Assembly (NCBI GenBank): GCA_004352715.1
Contig: SCFE01000105.1
Location: 645,496 to 709,495, forward strand
Length of the DNA: 64,000 nucleotides
Direction of reading: 5' to 3'
Origin: Hofstenia miamia
Taxonomy: Eukaryota > Xenacoelomorpha > Acoela
A program made the translations under genes and the position numbers. Below, in pieces: positions 1 to 12,800 of this stretch (the first letter of the stretch is position 1; each line of letters begins with the position of its first letter). Under the pieces are notes generated by a model, which was not told the origin of the DNA, did no database searches, and saw nothing but the letters and a program-made list of their open reading frames with translations.

Positions 1-740
1 GGGTACAAGTACTTAGGTGTGATAGAGAAAGACAGAACAGATCACGAGGAAATGAAGATGAGGCTAAGGAAAGAATACAAGAGGAGAGTAAGGAAGGTAC
101 TGCAGAAGTCAGCATTGAACGGGCAGAACAGCATAAAGGCAATTAATACGTGGGCGATACCAGTGTTGAGATATTCGGCAGGAATAGTTAGGTGGAACTA
201 GAATGAACTGAGGGAATTAGACAGGGAGACAAGGAAGATACTAGCAGCAGAGAGAGCATTCAACCTCAATGGAGATGTAGATAGGCTGTACATGGTAAGG
301 CATAAGGGGCTGCTAAGTGTGGAGGAAACTGTAGAAGCAGAAGCACTAGGGCTAAAGGAATAAGTTAAGTAGAAGCACAAACTAGAGGATCAATACTGGA
401 GTTCATTAAGGAGTTAAGGAAGATAAGAACTGAGAGCGTGGGATGGAATTAGAGAGACAAACAAGGTATAGGCAGAAGGCAATGCATGGAGAATACTGGA
501 GGAACACAGAAAAATGTGACAGAGAAGAAAGCAACAAGTGGTTAAAGAAGGCAGGACTAAAAAAACAGAATCTCTGATAATGGCAGCACAGGAGCAAGCA
601 ATAAGAACAAACTGGGTGAAGAAGCATTTAGACAGAAGAGTAGAAGTAAGTGATAAGTGTAGGCTATGTAAGAAAGAGGCGGAGACAGTAGATCATCTGA
701 TAGCAGGGTGTGAGAAGTTGGCATGACAAGTAGGACGAAT
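1..740 (+). pseudogene. LINE remnant: end of reverse transcriptase plus CCHC zinc finger (restriction-like-endonuclease LINE class)
   Basis: The frame opens with a YKYLGVIE-type motif, continues through a thumb-like segment (INTWAIPVLRYSAGIV) and LLSVEE, and ends with a zinc-finger pattern C-x2-C then H-x4-C (CRLCKKEAETVDHL at about 659-700). In R2/NeSL-like LINEs this order marks the end of the reverse transcriptase and the CCHC finger that precedes a restriction-like endonuclease. Stops (near 199 and 361) and frame changes show it is dead. The 5' part lies outside the window and the 3' part runs into the gap at 751. A related 3' end lies on the minus strand at 22440-23170. Confidence 0.75.
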
Positions 741-750
741 TGTACATTGG

Positions 751-1750
751 NNNNNNNNNNNNNNNNNNNNNNNNNNNNNNNNNNNNNNNNNNNNNNNNNN
801 NNNNNNNNNNNNNNNNNNNNNNNNNNNNNNNNNNNNNNNNNNNNNNNNNNNNNNNNNNNNNNNNNNNNNNNNNNNNNNNNNNNNNNNNNNNNNNNNNNNN
901 NNNNNNNNNNNNNNNNNNNNNNNNNNNNNNNNNNNNNNNNNNNNNNNNNNNNNNNNNNNNNNNNNNNNNNNNNNNNNNNNNNNNNNNNNNNNNNNNNNNN
1001 NNNNNNNNNNNNNNNNNNNNNNNNNNNNNNNNNNNNNNNNNNNNNNNNNNNNNNNNNNNNNNNNNNNNNNNNNNNNNNNNNNNNNNNNNNNNNNNNNNNN
1101 NNNNNNNNNNNNNNNNNNNNNNNNNNNNNNNNNNNNNNNNNNNNNNNNNNNNNNNNNNNNNNNNNNNNNNNNNNNNNNNNNNNNNNNNNNNNNNNNNNNN
1201 NNNNNNNNNNNNNNNNNNNNNNNNNNNNNNNNNNNNNNNNNNNNNNNNNNNNNNNNNNNNNNNNNNNNNNNNNNNNNNNNNNNNNNNNNNNNNNNNNNNN
1301 NNNNNNNNNNNNNNNNNNNNNNNNNNNNNNNNNNNNNNNNNNNNNNNNNNNNNNNNNNNNNNNNNNNNNNNNNNNNNNNNNNNNNNNNNNNNNNNNNNNN
1401 NNNNNNNNNNNNNNNNNNNNNNNNNNNNNNNNNNNNNNNNNNNNNNNNNNNNNNNNNNNNNNNNNNNNNNNNNNNNNNNNNNNNNNNNNNNNNNNNNNNN
1501 NNNNNNNNNNNNNNNNNNNNNNNNNNNNNNNNNNNNNNNNNNNNNNNNNNNNNNNNNNNNNNNNNNNNNNNNNNNNNNNNNNNNNNNNNNNNNNNNNNNN
1601 NNNNNNNNNNNNNNNNNNNNNNNNNNNNNNNNNNNNNNNNNNNNNNNNNNNNNNNNNNNNNNNNNNNNNNNNNNNNNNNNNNNNNNNNNNNNNNNNNNNN
1701 NNNNNNNNNNNNNNNNNNNNNNNNNNNNNNNNNNNNNNNNNNNNNNNNNN
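751..1750. other. Assembly gap, 1000 N
   Basis: Exactly 1000 unknown bases, probably a gap of arbitrary length. It hides the end of the LINE on its left and any exon upstream of 1827 on its right. Confidence 0.99.
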
Positions 1751-1826
1751 CGTCATGCAAATAAATACTTTCTTTTCTTTATTTTCAAAACTTGTGTGCT
1801 ATGCTAGACAAATATTGTTGTTTTAG

Positions 1827-1910
1827 AAAGCAAGCTTACTCAGACAGCCAAAGCGATCAGACGCTGAAAATACCGCCGCCTCGCAGAGCCGCACCGAAAG
1901 TGTTAAGTAA
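1827..1910 (+). CDS. Possible terminal coding exon of an unidentified gene
   Basis: A pyrimidine-rich tract ending in TTTTAG precedes an open segment of 27 codons that reads KASLLRQPKRSDAENTAASQ... and stops at TAA 1908-1910. It is more GC-rich than the surrounding sequence and has a plausible acceptor, which is all that supports it. Any upstream exons would be in the gap. The frame starting one base later stays open longer but looks less like protein. I do not recognise the product. Confidence 0.22.
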   Translation, partial: KASLLRQPKRSDAENTAASQSRTESVK

Positions 1911-3708
1911 TCCATACATGAATTTATTTTTACAGCGAATCTTTGCTATTAAATCTTTGATTAGCGTATTTAAAATTTCAATTACTATGAATTTAAACAA
2001 AAACGCATTAAAATTATACAATCAATAGCAGTAAATTTTGAATATACAATATAAAATAGTACATTACAAAAATTCACAATGGCGTTATGCCAACCGAGCA
2101 TGATTAAATGAAATTAAAACGCATTTATCTTAACAAACATAAATTTTTTACTCAAGGCAACACATATTAAATATTTAGATGAAAATAATTCTTGAACACT
2201 GCAAGATAGAATTACAATAATGATATATGCATTGCAAAATGATTGCTTACTATAGTTTAAAAAATAAATTCGATCAATGATTATTCGAAGTTAAACAATG
2301 ACAAAACGTTGACCAATCACGTTTGAGTTTTGTAACGAAACTCATTTTATGTAGAACGGCTTACATTTTTACAAATTATATAGAACTTATGCACTATCAA
2401 ATTTTTCTTGATATTATATTGTGTAAAGGTTATTATCGTTTTCATTGCTAATGGCTTAGGCCCATGGTAACAATAGGCCTCCTGGGGGAAACCAGCCACA
2501 TTAAATAAATGGTTTAATGCATTTCCAATGGCCACCCCCTGGGTGAATGTGGAAGTGTCATCATATTTCAGAATGAAGAGGAAACTTTACAAGCTGAAGA
2601 TTTATTTTTCACATCATTTAGAGTCATTTGTGACTATTTTGTAATGTATGCTTTTACATTTAGTACAATTTATACACAATTGATAAATATATAGTTATAT
2701 TTTTCGCTTTGCATGCCACATTTTTTATTAATAGTAATCACTGCAGAAATGAGTTCATAAAAAATTTCAAACTTTGCTAAAATCAAGATATTTTGGTTTT
2801 GTAACTTTGAATTATTTTTTGTTTAAGTTATAGCATGGTGTGATATGCTTAGACATTGTTACAATAAAAATTTCATAACTAAACCTTGTCAATAATTACT
2901 TCAGTTTGCATAAATCCTAGACAACAAGAAAATCCTTACCTGAAAATTATTATGCTCAATTTAATATTGTCAAAAACAATTCTCATCATCAATTATATCA
3001 CTTTGTCCAAATCCTAGAAAACAAAAATAAAAACTTCGTCAAAAAATTAATTTTTCAATTTAACTTTCTCAAAAATTTTCTTCACTAGATGGCGTCTAAT
3101 AGAATCACTTCGTTACCACATGGCAAATAGTCATAGATGTTACGAGAACTTCAGTGTGTCCCATAGGGCCGGGGTCTGTCCGTTACCTTACAACTTGTAT
3201 TTCATTTTGTGCAAAAAAACTGAAGACTAATTTCATCTTTGCGCCATTTAGGAGATAATCAAATGTTGATATCACATCAAAATCAAGCATGTGATTTTTC
3301 AATTCTTTGAGTACATTATTGAGTTTTATGTTTTAAAAAATTTGATCAATGTGCATTTTCAAAAAAACAATTTTCTGGGTGAGAAGTTTTCGCTAATGTC
3401 TAGAATGTTGTTCTTGAATTTAACTATGTTTTCTTCATTTGAATAATGTTGTCCCTCTAAAGTGCCAGTATTAACAAACACATTTTGTAATTGTTTGTTT
3501 GGATAACTTCTTACCAGTAGTTTTAAATCTTCAGAAGAGTTACCTTAATAAAAGTGAATGCACAATTTTTTCATTCTTTGATAAGTTATCAGTTATATAA
3601 TTGGCAAACACTTTTGAAATAAAGACTTTCTTATTCTTATTAATAAAACAACTGAGATTGAAAAAAATTTCTTAAATAATTAAAACAATTCTAACAAAAC
3701 TTAAAATT
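1911..3708. other. AT-rich intergenic sequence
   Basis: I see no coding exon or RNA gene. A GC-richer patch at about 2440-2560 contains a near-palindrome (CATTAAATAAATGGTTTAATG) and may be part of a dispersed repeat. A second GC-richer patch lies at 3120-3180. Neither has an identifiable origin. Confidence 0.5.
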
Positions 3709-6700
3709 TTACAACAAAGAGAGCCTCCCAGTAACTGAATCAATAACATCACAAGGTCCAGGACCAATGCCTATAACAGTTTGAGAACCAGGGGCGACTT
3801 GTGTGTGCCCAGCATCATGTATAATGGTTGTAACTAAATTTAAGGACACCGCTTTTTCATAAAGTTCTTCTCTAAACAAATCATTTTCACTAAAAGTAGC
3901 TCAATATATTAAAGACTTTGTATTGTATGAAATAGTAAATTTATATTAATGATAATGATACAAACAAATACAAAATTTTCATTGACATGGTTTTTTAGAA
4001 TTGTTCTTATGACAACATTTCTGTGTGATACGTCTAGGGCAACATTGTAAGATTTTAACAGTCATGCAAATGTATTTTATTGTAGCAGTGAGCTTAATGA
4101 AGGTCTCAAATGTGTCAGTAATCTACCTCATATTAGCAGTCCATCAACATCATCCATGCACAACAACAACAGCATTACGCTGGTTAAACATCTGGTTGAA
4201 GCCATTCGCAAAATCTCAACACAATAAATTCATGAAGAAACTAATTTTTGTGGGTGAACTGGGGGTGCTACAATAACGATTTTCGTTTGCCAAAAAAATT
4301 GGTAACAAAAGATATTCGTGTAGAAAGTGCTTTACAAAACATTGATATTTCCTACTTCCCCTTTCCCTACCATTGTATCCAATTGGCTATATGCAATGAA
4401 AAAGCACTATGTTGCAAATTCATATGTAACTTTATTATTTGTTGGTATTATTTACAGAGGATTACCAATAGAAAGTCTAAAAATGCATCTTTGCTTAAGA
4501 AATAGTGGTAGATATGTCACGTTGTCAACCTGCATTGACTGCTATTTCTTTAAGTCAACATTTTAAAGTGATTAGATCAAAAATGGGGACGGACGTATTA
4601 GTTCAAATTTTGGTCGCGCTAGTCATCAATTATTACAACTTGTATGATAGTTCAATTTAAGTCAACAATAATTCCAATATTTAGATAAAATTTCAAAGGA
4701 CTCCACCTATTACAATAGCGGAGAAAACATGAATTGCTCAGTTCTGTAAAGCCCTAAAACCCGAGGTCAAACAAGATTAAATGATCTTTTTAAGACTGTG
4801 TTCGATTGAAATGAGACAAACACGTTTTAAAAGTGAATTAGAACATGGGTTGGCAATATCGGGACGATACTACATTAGCTAATATGAATACCATTATTCT
4901 TGTAACTTTTATTGTGGATGAAGCGAAATGACGGTGAATGAGGGTGAACATTGCGATCATCGCTAATTTGTACCTCACAAGTTTGATTTCAATAAGACAA
5001 TAGACACACAACTTGAATAAAATTCATACATAATAAATCTGAAACAGAGCTGTTAAAAAGTTGCGAAAACACCATTTTGACGGCGTTTATTCAATGAAAG
5101 AATCAACGTCACAATTCCTTAAACATGCAAAAATTTGTCAATTACTCACCAAGAAGCATAGTGATTCAATGCCAAATTTAAATATTTGTTTTCATTACAA
5201 GTTCTTTCTTGAAAAAAAAATGGTAGTATTAGGACTTTTAGGGGCCGCCATGTACATACAAGCAATCATTAATACAATATAGCGGTGGACATAATTTCAG
5301 AATGATAGAAATTTCAAAATTCAAAAAAATTTTCAAAGAGCAAGAGAGTTTCAAACCCATTTTTTGATTTATTAATTTTACAAAATTGATAACAACCAAT
5401 TTTTTGTTTTAGAACATAATGAAATAGCAATTATTTTTTGGTTACCTACACTTACTCCATTATAACAAAATCAAAACAACTTTGAAATGATTTTGAAAAA
5501 AGGATAAAAATACATTCAATTCCAAGAGGGATTGCTATTAGTAAATGCTGCAAAAATCCTCTTTATTCACATTCATATTCATGAAAAGACACATTGCATT
5601 GAATTTATAAAAACTTACAGGATATCTTCACTTGGTACTTTTACTACGATCTTGCGCATCCCAGTTTTATGCCAATAAGCCAAGGCTGTTGGGTCAGTTT
5701 TGAAGGCCTCCTGAAAACATGCAACAGAAGCATGTCCACACTAAATAAAAGCACGCACTAATTTCTTGCGACAAAAATTCTATGTATCTGGTAGCAAAAC
5801 ATATATGAAATTTAAAATTGGCATTGTTTAAGGAATAGCGACACCTAAACCAGAGTGGTACGCTTACCAAAAGTTGTAACCCAAGTCAGCACTTTCAAAA
5901 AAAACTTGATTCGCCAAAAAATTTTAGGATGAGTTCGACCGTAAATTGAAATCTTCAGCCTGAATTTTCTCGCAATTATTCCGGCCTCGATTCGTCTACA
6001 TTGAAAGAATAATAGTAGAGGGCGATGAGGTTAAACTGGCATTGTCTCATAATTAGTTAAAGTGGATGGTGTTTTGCATTCCCATGTGTCTCTCAAGGTT
6101 GAGAAAAATTACTACGAACAATCACTTGCGTAGCAGTCCGCCTCACAAGAAGTCAATGCAATTTTGGTTAAAGAAAATCAGACAATGTTTGGCGTAACAT
6201 CAAAGTGATGCTGTGGTCTATCAAATCTCAATTCACGATTATTGATGCTACGACAAAAGGGAATTAAAAGCAAAATCAAATAGACTTTATGTGAAGCTTT
6301 TTTACTGTCAAAGAAACGGACAACAAAGATGGCCTCGAATGCAGAAAATGTAATGTGAGACACAAGGTTTAAACGTGAATTTGCTTAAATTGGCAGGTAT
6401 TATGTCAATATATTCGCTCTGTCGGCCTGTTACATTGAATTTTGGAAGAACAACGAAATATTCACACTCCGTGCTAGGCAGTAGCACTCCGTTAAAATGA
6501 AATGTACATTTAAGATTCAGGTATATAACTAAATATAAAACTCCATACCAATAAGAAATTAAATCAAAAGAACTAGAGGAGATAAAATTTGCATAGCTTT
6601 CATCATGACGCCAGTTGCCATAGTGTTTCGTCCCGCATAGTCGCGCGGCACGGGCAATGTCCAACTCTGCCTTAATCATTTAAAATGTGCATTTAATAAA

Positions 6701-7334
6701 AAATTCATTTCACCACTAAATAGCACAATACATCACTGTACGCAAAAGAGAAATTGTAAAACTTTCATTTCAAAACATCGTAGGAATACAACATATTAGT
6801 GACAAAAATTTCTACTTTTAATACTAGAAATAATAAAACACATACATGCTGGGTAATTAACAAATATGACACAAATACATGTTATTACTACCTGAGCGGC
6901 TATCTTGCCTTTTCCCATGCTTAGATCTTGTCTCACACCCAGGACCATTTTATAGTCTCCAGAAGGTCTGCCTACTTTCGGTAACTAAAGTATAGATGAT
7001 AAAACCAGTGTAGTATAATCCACATAAATTACATACAAATATTAGGTGCAAAACACTAAACAGATTTGCAAAATTTGTCACATTATTTCAAAGGACTTAA
7101 GTAAAATGAAGTCAATGTTGTACAATTTAAGAGCATCTAAGAAAACATGGTTTAAGCAATTGTACAAAAGACGGTGAGATTCATCAGTATATTTTAAGTG
7201 CTAATAAATCGTTGGAATGCACAAACCTCATAAGCACTCTTTACATTGCAAGGAAAGATTCTATTTTTTAACAGAAAGATCCCAACTCCAACAGCAATGC
7301 CTCCTGTAAACAAAGCGAACTTTTCTAAATCCAT
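3709..7334 (-). CDS. PTRH2: Peptidyl-tRNA hydrolase 2 (PTH2 / Bit1), four exons
   Basis: Exons on the minus strand are 7334-7227, 6984-6892, 5740-5619 and 3889-3709; all introns are GT-AG. They total 504 nt, or 167 residues plus a stop, with phases 0, 0 and 2 that join cleanly. Residues 1-36 hold a hydrophobic anchor ([17 protein letters not shown]), as in mitochondrial-outer-membrane PTRH2. Then come [21 protein letters not shown] split before CGHA (the family's KGK-AAQC-HA core), [25 protein letters not shown] and GIGPGP, ending VTGRLSLL. These are the conserved Pth2 blocks in order. The family cleaves peptidyl-tRNA to free peptide and tRNA. The length is close to the human protein (179 residues). 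No break is visible, so it is probably functional. The start is the only ATG ahead of the anchor. Confidence 0.95.
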
Positions 7335-8290
7335 CTATATTCTGATGTTGCAATACACTAAAACAGGAATTAACCGATTTAGAACCAATGCATAACATCT
7401 AAAGTATTTAATACAATCCTTTTGTTAATAAATTCTGTTTAATCACATTCAGACCCACACAGGATAAATTTGCAAATACAAAATTTCACACTGATTTTAT
7501 ATGCAATACATTTTATTTTGCTTTACATTGTAATCTAAGAACTTGCTAACTTATATAAGTTGTATCAGGAATCAAGTAACAACCGGAAAATAGTAAAGTT
7601 GAAATTACAAAATCGAAAAGCCCTATTTTCAATGAATTGCATGCTTTGAGACAAAGAGCTTGAGCCTATAGCAAAATCTACGATAAGAAAATCACAAATC
7701 TCATTATTCAATAGCCAAATTAGTTCAAAATTTTATATGCGATTGGAAATGTGTATCAAGAAAAACTCGTGGAGAACAATCACATGCAAGATTGCGCTCA
7801 ATGAAGAAAAAATAATTAAATAAAGATGAGACACAAAATTTCTCGTGATTCGGTATTTGAAGATTTGAGATGGAGTCAGAATAAAATGTCTCAAAAACGC
7901 CCTACATATTAAGTTATGGGGTTGCCCACTCTATTAGACACTTTTCAATTTTTAAGAAAATTTGTATACACCTTCAACTTAACCCGCTTATAAGACGATG
8001 GTCAGACAAAACAACTATTCAAACAATCATAAAATGACAACAGTTAAATATTTGCCTCCTCCTATGAGACTACTCTCTTTATTATATAAAAATGAGATCT
8101 CGGAGGTTATCAGCAACAAGAAGATATTTGTACGGAAAACTGAATGCAATACAAATATATGAATTATAAATATGCAGTAAAACAAATTAATCCATAGGTG
8201 ACAGTTAAAGTTCGGCGAACGAAACAAATTTGGAATGTTTCATAATAAAAACATCTCAGATTTCAAGAAGTTATTACACGTTCAGAAACA
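7335..8290. promoter_or_regulatory. Intergenic region upstream of PTRH2 (probable promoter region)
   Basis: This 956-bp AT-rich stretch lies between the PTRH2 start codon and the stop codon of the next minus-strand gene. It must hold the 5' UTR and promoter of PTRH2 and the 3' UTR of the upstream gene. I cannot place a TATA box or CpG block with confidence. No other gene is visible. Confidence 0.45.
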
Positions 8291-9069
8291 TTATTTCAAC
8301 TTAATATACGATGCTTCCTCCGAACGTAAGGGCTTTAGATCAAATTTAGAAGATCGGGACGTACCCTCGGCCTCCTCTAACTTCTTTACAGTAGCCTTTA
8401 ACTCTTCATGAACACTTGATGTTTTCTCATTTAATGTAGTTTGATCATCATTAAGTATTGTAGAAACCTAAAAAAAATATGTATAACATTATATTTCAGA
8501 GTGTGAATTTAATATTTATAAAAATAAACATGACTAGATGCATCATTATAATATAAATATTAAGCGAAATGGATTCAGAGCGACATATTCTGGAATTTCA
8601 TAAAAATATAAAAATATACTATTGTTGCACAATTATATTGCAATTTAAAACACGATATCGATTATCTGGTTCTATATGTCAAATCGTCAAGGTAACGAAA
8701 ATATTTCAGATTCACACTATATCAAATGCTACGAAACGTCTTGAGAGAAATAAAAAATAGAAAAGGTAAACATGAGTATCCACTGGCACGTCTAAGAGGT
8801 ATTAGCCAAAACTTAACCTTTCCAAATTCAAGCAAAACACTTGAAAGCGTTAGCTATCAATTAAATGGTAAACATTACTTAAACTATCAGACATTGAGAC
8901 CTAGGAGTCAATATACCCCAACTTAACACCAGTGTCCTATATGCTTGATTTTATTTATTTAGCATCTCGCTTTTAAATGAAAATTTAGGTATTTAGAGTC
9001 TCTATAATTAATTATATTTAAAAAAGTAACATCTAATCTTACTTGAACAGCTTTTTTGTCAGTGATGAA
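8291..9069 (-). CDS. 3' end of an unidentified coiled-coil protein gene (two exons)
   Basis: The terminal exon 8467-8291 is 59 codons including the stop. It begins after TTTTTTTAG (acceptor), reads VSTILNDDQTTLNEKTSSVH then EELKATVKKLEEAE, and ends SYIKLK. The charged heptad-like pattern suggests a coiled coil with a short tail. A candidate 27-nt microexon (9069-9043, FITDKKAVQ) has a good acceptor (CCCTTTCTAACAATTAG) and donor (CAA|GTAAGA) and is in the same phase. The gene is head-to-tail with PTRH2, about 1 kb upstream. Earlier exons were not found; the P element at 9688 or beyond may separate them. I do not recognise the family. Confidence 0.55.
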
Positions 9070-9233
9070 CTAATTGTTAGAAAGGGTAAAAAATTAACAG
9101 GATTTTCAAATATAATGTACTTATGGTATGCATAAAAACATTTGCGTCCTTCAACAAACAACGATATATTTTATATGTAGAACATCGCAACATAAGTTTT
9201 GATGTCCAACACTGACAAATGACTACTCGTTAA

Positions 9234-9412
9234 GGGAGTGATACACGTTCAAACTTAATTGCATAATTGTGCAACAGACAAATCGACGAAAAGCTTGAAC
9301 GTGTACCAGTCCTTCAAAGCTGTCGTACAACCTGATTTCAGCGATCTAATCGCTTTTAATTTTTCTCGTCAAACTTCTATGCTGGGGAATTAAGTTTGAC
9401 AGTGTATCACCC
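9234..9412. mobile_element. Small inverted-repeat element (MITE), 179 bp
   Basis: Left end GGGAGTGATACACGTTCAAA and right end, reverse-complemented, GGGTGATACACTGTCAAACT match over about 25 bp with a few changes. The left flank is TTAA (9230-9233); the right flank is TTTC, so a TTAA target duplication is possible but degraded. A third, partial copy of the arm lies inverted at about 9292-9316, so the interior is itself a hairpin. It has no coding capacity. The superfamily is uncertain. Confidence 0.6.
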
Positions 9413-9827
9413 TTTCAAACAAGTGTGCCACACTCTCTTGCTATCCCTCATTTAATAAAATGAATTAACCATTTTTACGTAAATCAGTAGATAAAACTCA
9501 TGATGTCGCTGTTGCATGCATTATAAAATGTTGAAAGAGAACATGGTTGCATTTATAGAGATTTATAAATAGTTCCTTTGTTTGTGAAAAGCTCCTTTTT
9601 CAAAAACAGGGACCGACGTTTGCATGAAGAGGCATAAAGATGTACTTATATTTTAAAATTGAATTCATTTATTATGGTTTGTTTATTCACGGCCACTCTT
9701 CAGCAAGGCCGCGTTGCTGAAAATAATATTTACACAAGTGAGGGTAATTCTCCACTCTGCGCTCGCTAGTTGATGCAAATGACTAATTGTGGTTTGTAAC
9801 ACCATTCCCTTCTGTTTAGTGTACTAA

Positions 9828-12800
9828 ATGCCTCGGACGTGTGCTGTTGTGAACTGCAATGCAAATTACAAGGGATCAGTATATATCCCTGTATATCGGT
9901 TTCCTAAAAATGTAGATATTCGACAAAAGTGGCTACAAAATATAAAAGACAGGACTTTTTACCTACACCAAATATTGGTGTTTGCAGAAGCCATTTTTTG
10001 GAAACAGATTTCGTATTATTCTCTGAATCTAAAAGGATGGGAAGAAGAAAATTAAAGAATCCTAAGCTAAAGAAAAGTGCTGTACCAGTATTATTTCCAA
10101 ACTATCCAAAGTATATTTCTAATACTGCCCATTTTCAAAGGGAATCTCCGGAATCAAAAAGACTACGCTTTGATAATAAGTTACTTAATCAATTTGCCAT
10201 GGATGATCACCTAGACTACAAAGACTTAGAAAACCTTAAGATACAAAACTATGTGTTTCTTAGCTTAATTAATGCAGCATTTTTTGTTAAACATCAAGTT
10301 GGCGATGATGGACACTTACATGTTGAGAAAACCTTAAGGTTAGATTTAATCAATAACAATTTAGTTCCATCACTTTACGCTAACTCATTTCAAATTTCTG
10401 CTAGTGATTATAAACACATATGTACTTTTTTAACTCGTAAATCTGAATTGGACAATTTAGTTATATTTTTAACCAACTATGAACTAACTGCAGAAAATCA
10501 AATTCAAATTTCTCATTCAATGCTGGTAGACACAGCAAACAAGTTAAATTTTGGTAATATTTGCGAAAGAAGCTTCTCTTTTCTTTGCGATCAGCTTATT
10601 TTATTAAGCAAACATAAATTTCAAAGACGATATACCTCAAATACCATTTTGGAGGGTTATCAATTGTACGCTCTTTCTCAAAGATATTACAATTCCCTCA
10701 GAGATTTTCTATGCTTGCCACATGTAAGACATTTACAATGTTTAATACATTCTAATTTAAAGGTAACAACTACTTTAGAGCCTTCTACATATTTAAGTTT
10801 TGTTATTAACAAAGAATTCTGTAATGAAAAAGCGAAAGTAGTTTTAACGATAGATGAAATATACGTGCAATCCTCAATAGACTATAAGGCAGGAACTGTT
10901 AGTGGGTTTGCGCAAAATGGAAATTAAAGCACTGCAAGGACTATTTTGTGCTTTAAGATCTCACAGCTTCGTGGAAAGTCAAATGAAGTAGTTGGATTAG
11001 TACCAGTTTTAAAGTTAACTGCAAATCAATTGCATAACTATGTCTTATCTGTTTTGAAGTTCCTAAACGGTCTTGGAGTAGATGTTCATGCTATCATTAC
11101 AGACTGTTTGAAGACCAATCAAAAAATGTTCAAAATGCTTGCTAATCAAGGTAAACAACTACTTTAGAGCCTTCTACATATTTAAGTTTTGTTATTAACA
11201 AAGAATTCTGTAATGAAAAAGCGAAAGTAGTTTTAATGATAGATGAAATATACGTGCAATCCTCAATAGACTATAAGGTAGGAACTGTTAGTGGGTTTGC
11301 GCAAAATGGAAATGAATACACTGCAAGGACTATTTTGTGCTTTATGATCTCACAGCTTCGTGGAAAATCAAATGAAGTAGTTGGAATAGTACCAGTTTTA
11401 AAGTTAACTGCAAATCAATTGCATAACAATGTCTTATCTGTTTTGAAGTTCATCAACGGTCTTGGAGTAGATGTTCATGCTATCATTACAGACTGTTTGA
11501 AGACCAATCAAAAAATGTTCAAAATGCTTGCTAATCAAGATAATCTTACAAAATGTTCAAATGCAAGCATAGTGATTGAGGGTGAGTCTGTGTTAAATGT
11601 ATTTCTACAAAATGACACTGTGCATTTGTTGAAATTTATATGGCGAAATTGGTCAAAGAATGTAAAATTGACCTTTCCGAATCCATCAGATTTTACACAT
11701 GGAATGGAAGCAGACTAGCAAATTGCACGAGCTTTATAATAAAGAGTCAAATGAAGTGGCTAAAATGGCTCATAAACTTTCTAGAAAAGCACTCTTTCCA
11801 ACAGCTTAAGAATCACAGAAAGTGAAACATGCGTTGGCAATTTTCTCGGAAGAAACTTTTGAAGGTGTTGAATTTTATGAAATTGATGGTGGTAAGGAAA
11901 GTGGTTTATATGTTTTTCTTAAACAAATAACAAATTGGTGGAATATAGTCAATTGTAAATCCCATGGTGTCAAATCTAAGAATTCTTTTAAGAACTCTAT
12001 AGCATCATTGAATGATGATAATTTTTTATATTTGAAGGAGTTCATTCTTTGGCTAGAACACTGGCTAAATGGCAATTATATTCGGTTGTCCAAGGAAACA
12101 ATGGAATCATTGATTTTTACAAATAAAACGCTCGTTATGGAGGTTGAAGATTTGTTAAGTAACTGTGGATACTCATTTTGTTTACTTGGCAAATATCAAA
12201 GCGATCCAATTGAAAATCGTTTTTCTAAATATCGTCAATTTGGCGGAGCGCGATTTTTAGTAAAAGTTGCAGATATATTAGAAGCAGAAAAAAAGGTTCG
12301 ATTAATTCATCTTCTACGCTATAAAAAATTAAAAGAATTTATTGATATGGACAATGATTCATTATGCAATATTTCGCCAATTGAGTATCAATTGGCACAC
12401 GATTGTGATTTACTACAAATGAATGATTCGGAAATAGAATCTCTTTATATGATTTCTGGATATATTCAAAAAAAGCTCAATCGCGATTGTATGCAGTGCT
12501 TTAACGATACTTCATGTGAATGTGAAGAGCATGATAAACTATTTACAATAAAAAATCGCGGTGGCCTTACTCGTCCATCTGTTTACACTTATTCTCTGTG
12601 CTTATGGGCTTACAGAGTCTTCTTAAATGTTTCTGATTATTTAATAACCCAGTCAGAAACTCGTTTAATGTTATTAACAATTTATAAAAATTGTGTGGAT
12701 GAAGATTTTCACTTATCTTGCAATTGTATGGAGAAGATACTTTTTGCATGTGCTAATGTTTTTTTAAATAATAAGTGTAAAATTTTACGTGAAAATATTA

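Noticed and set aside
557-1826. Long open frames of 355-399 codons across 751-1750, and similar ones at 35833-36270 and 57958-59129
   Set aside because: They are almost entirely N bases in assembly gaps, plus microsatellite sequence; there is no coding evidence.
6308-6679. Minus-strand frame of 123 codons inside the third PTRH2 intron region
   Set aside because: PTRH2 exons 2 and 3 join in phase without it, and the GC-rich patch at 6600-6660 shows no Pth2 motif. It is probably intronic repeat.
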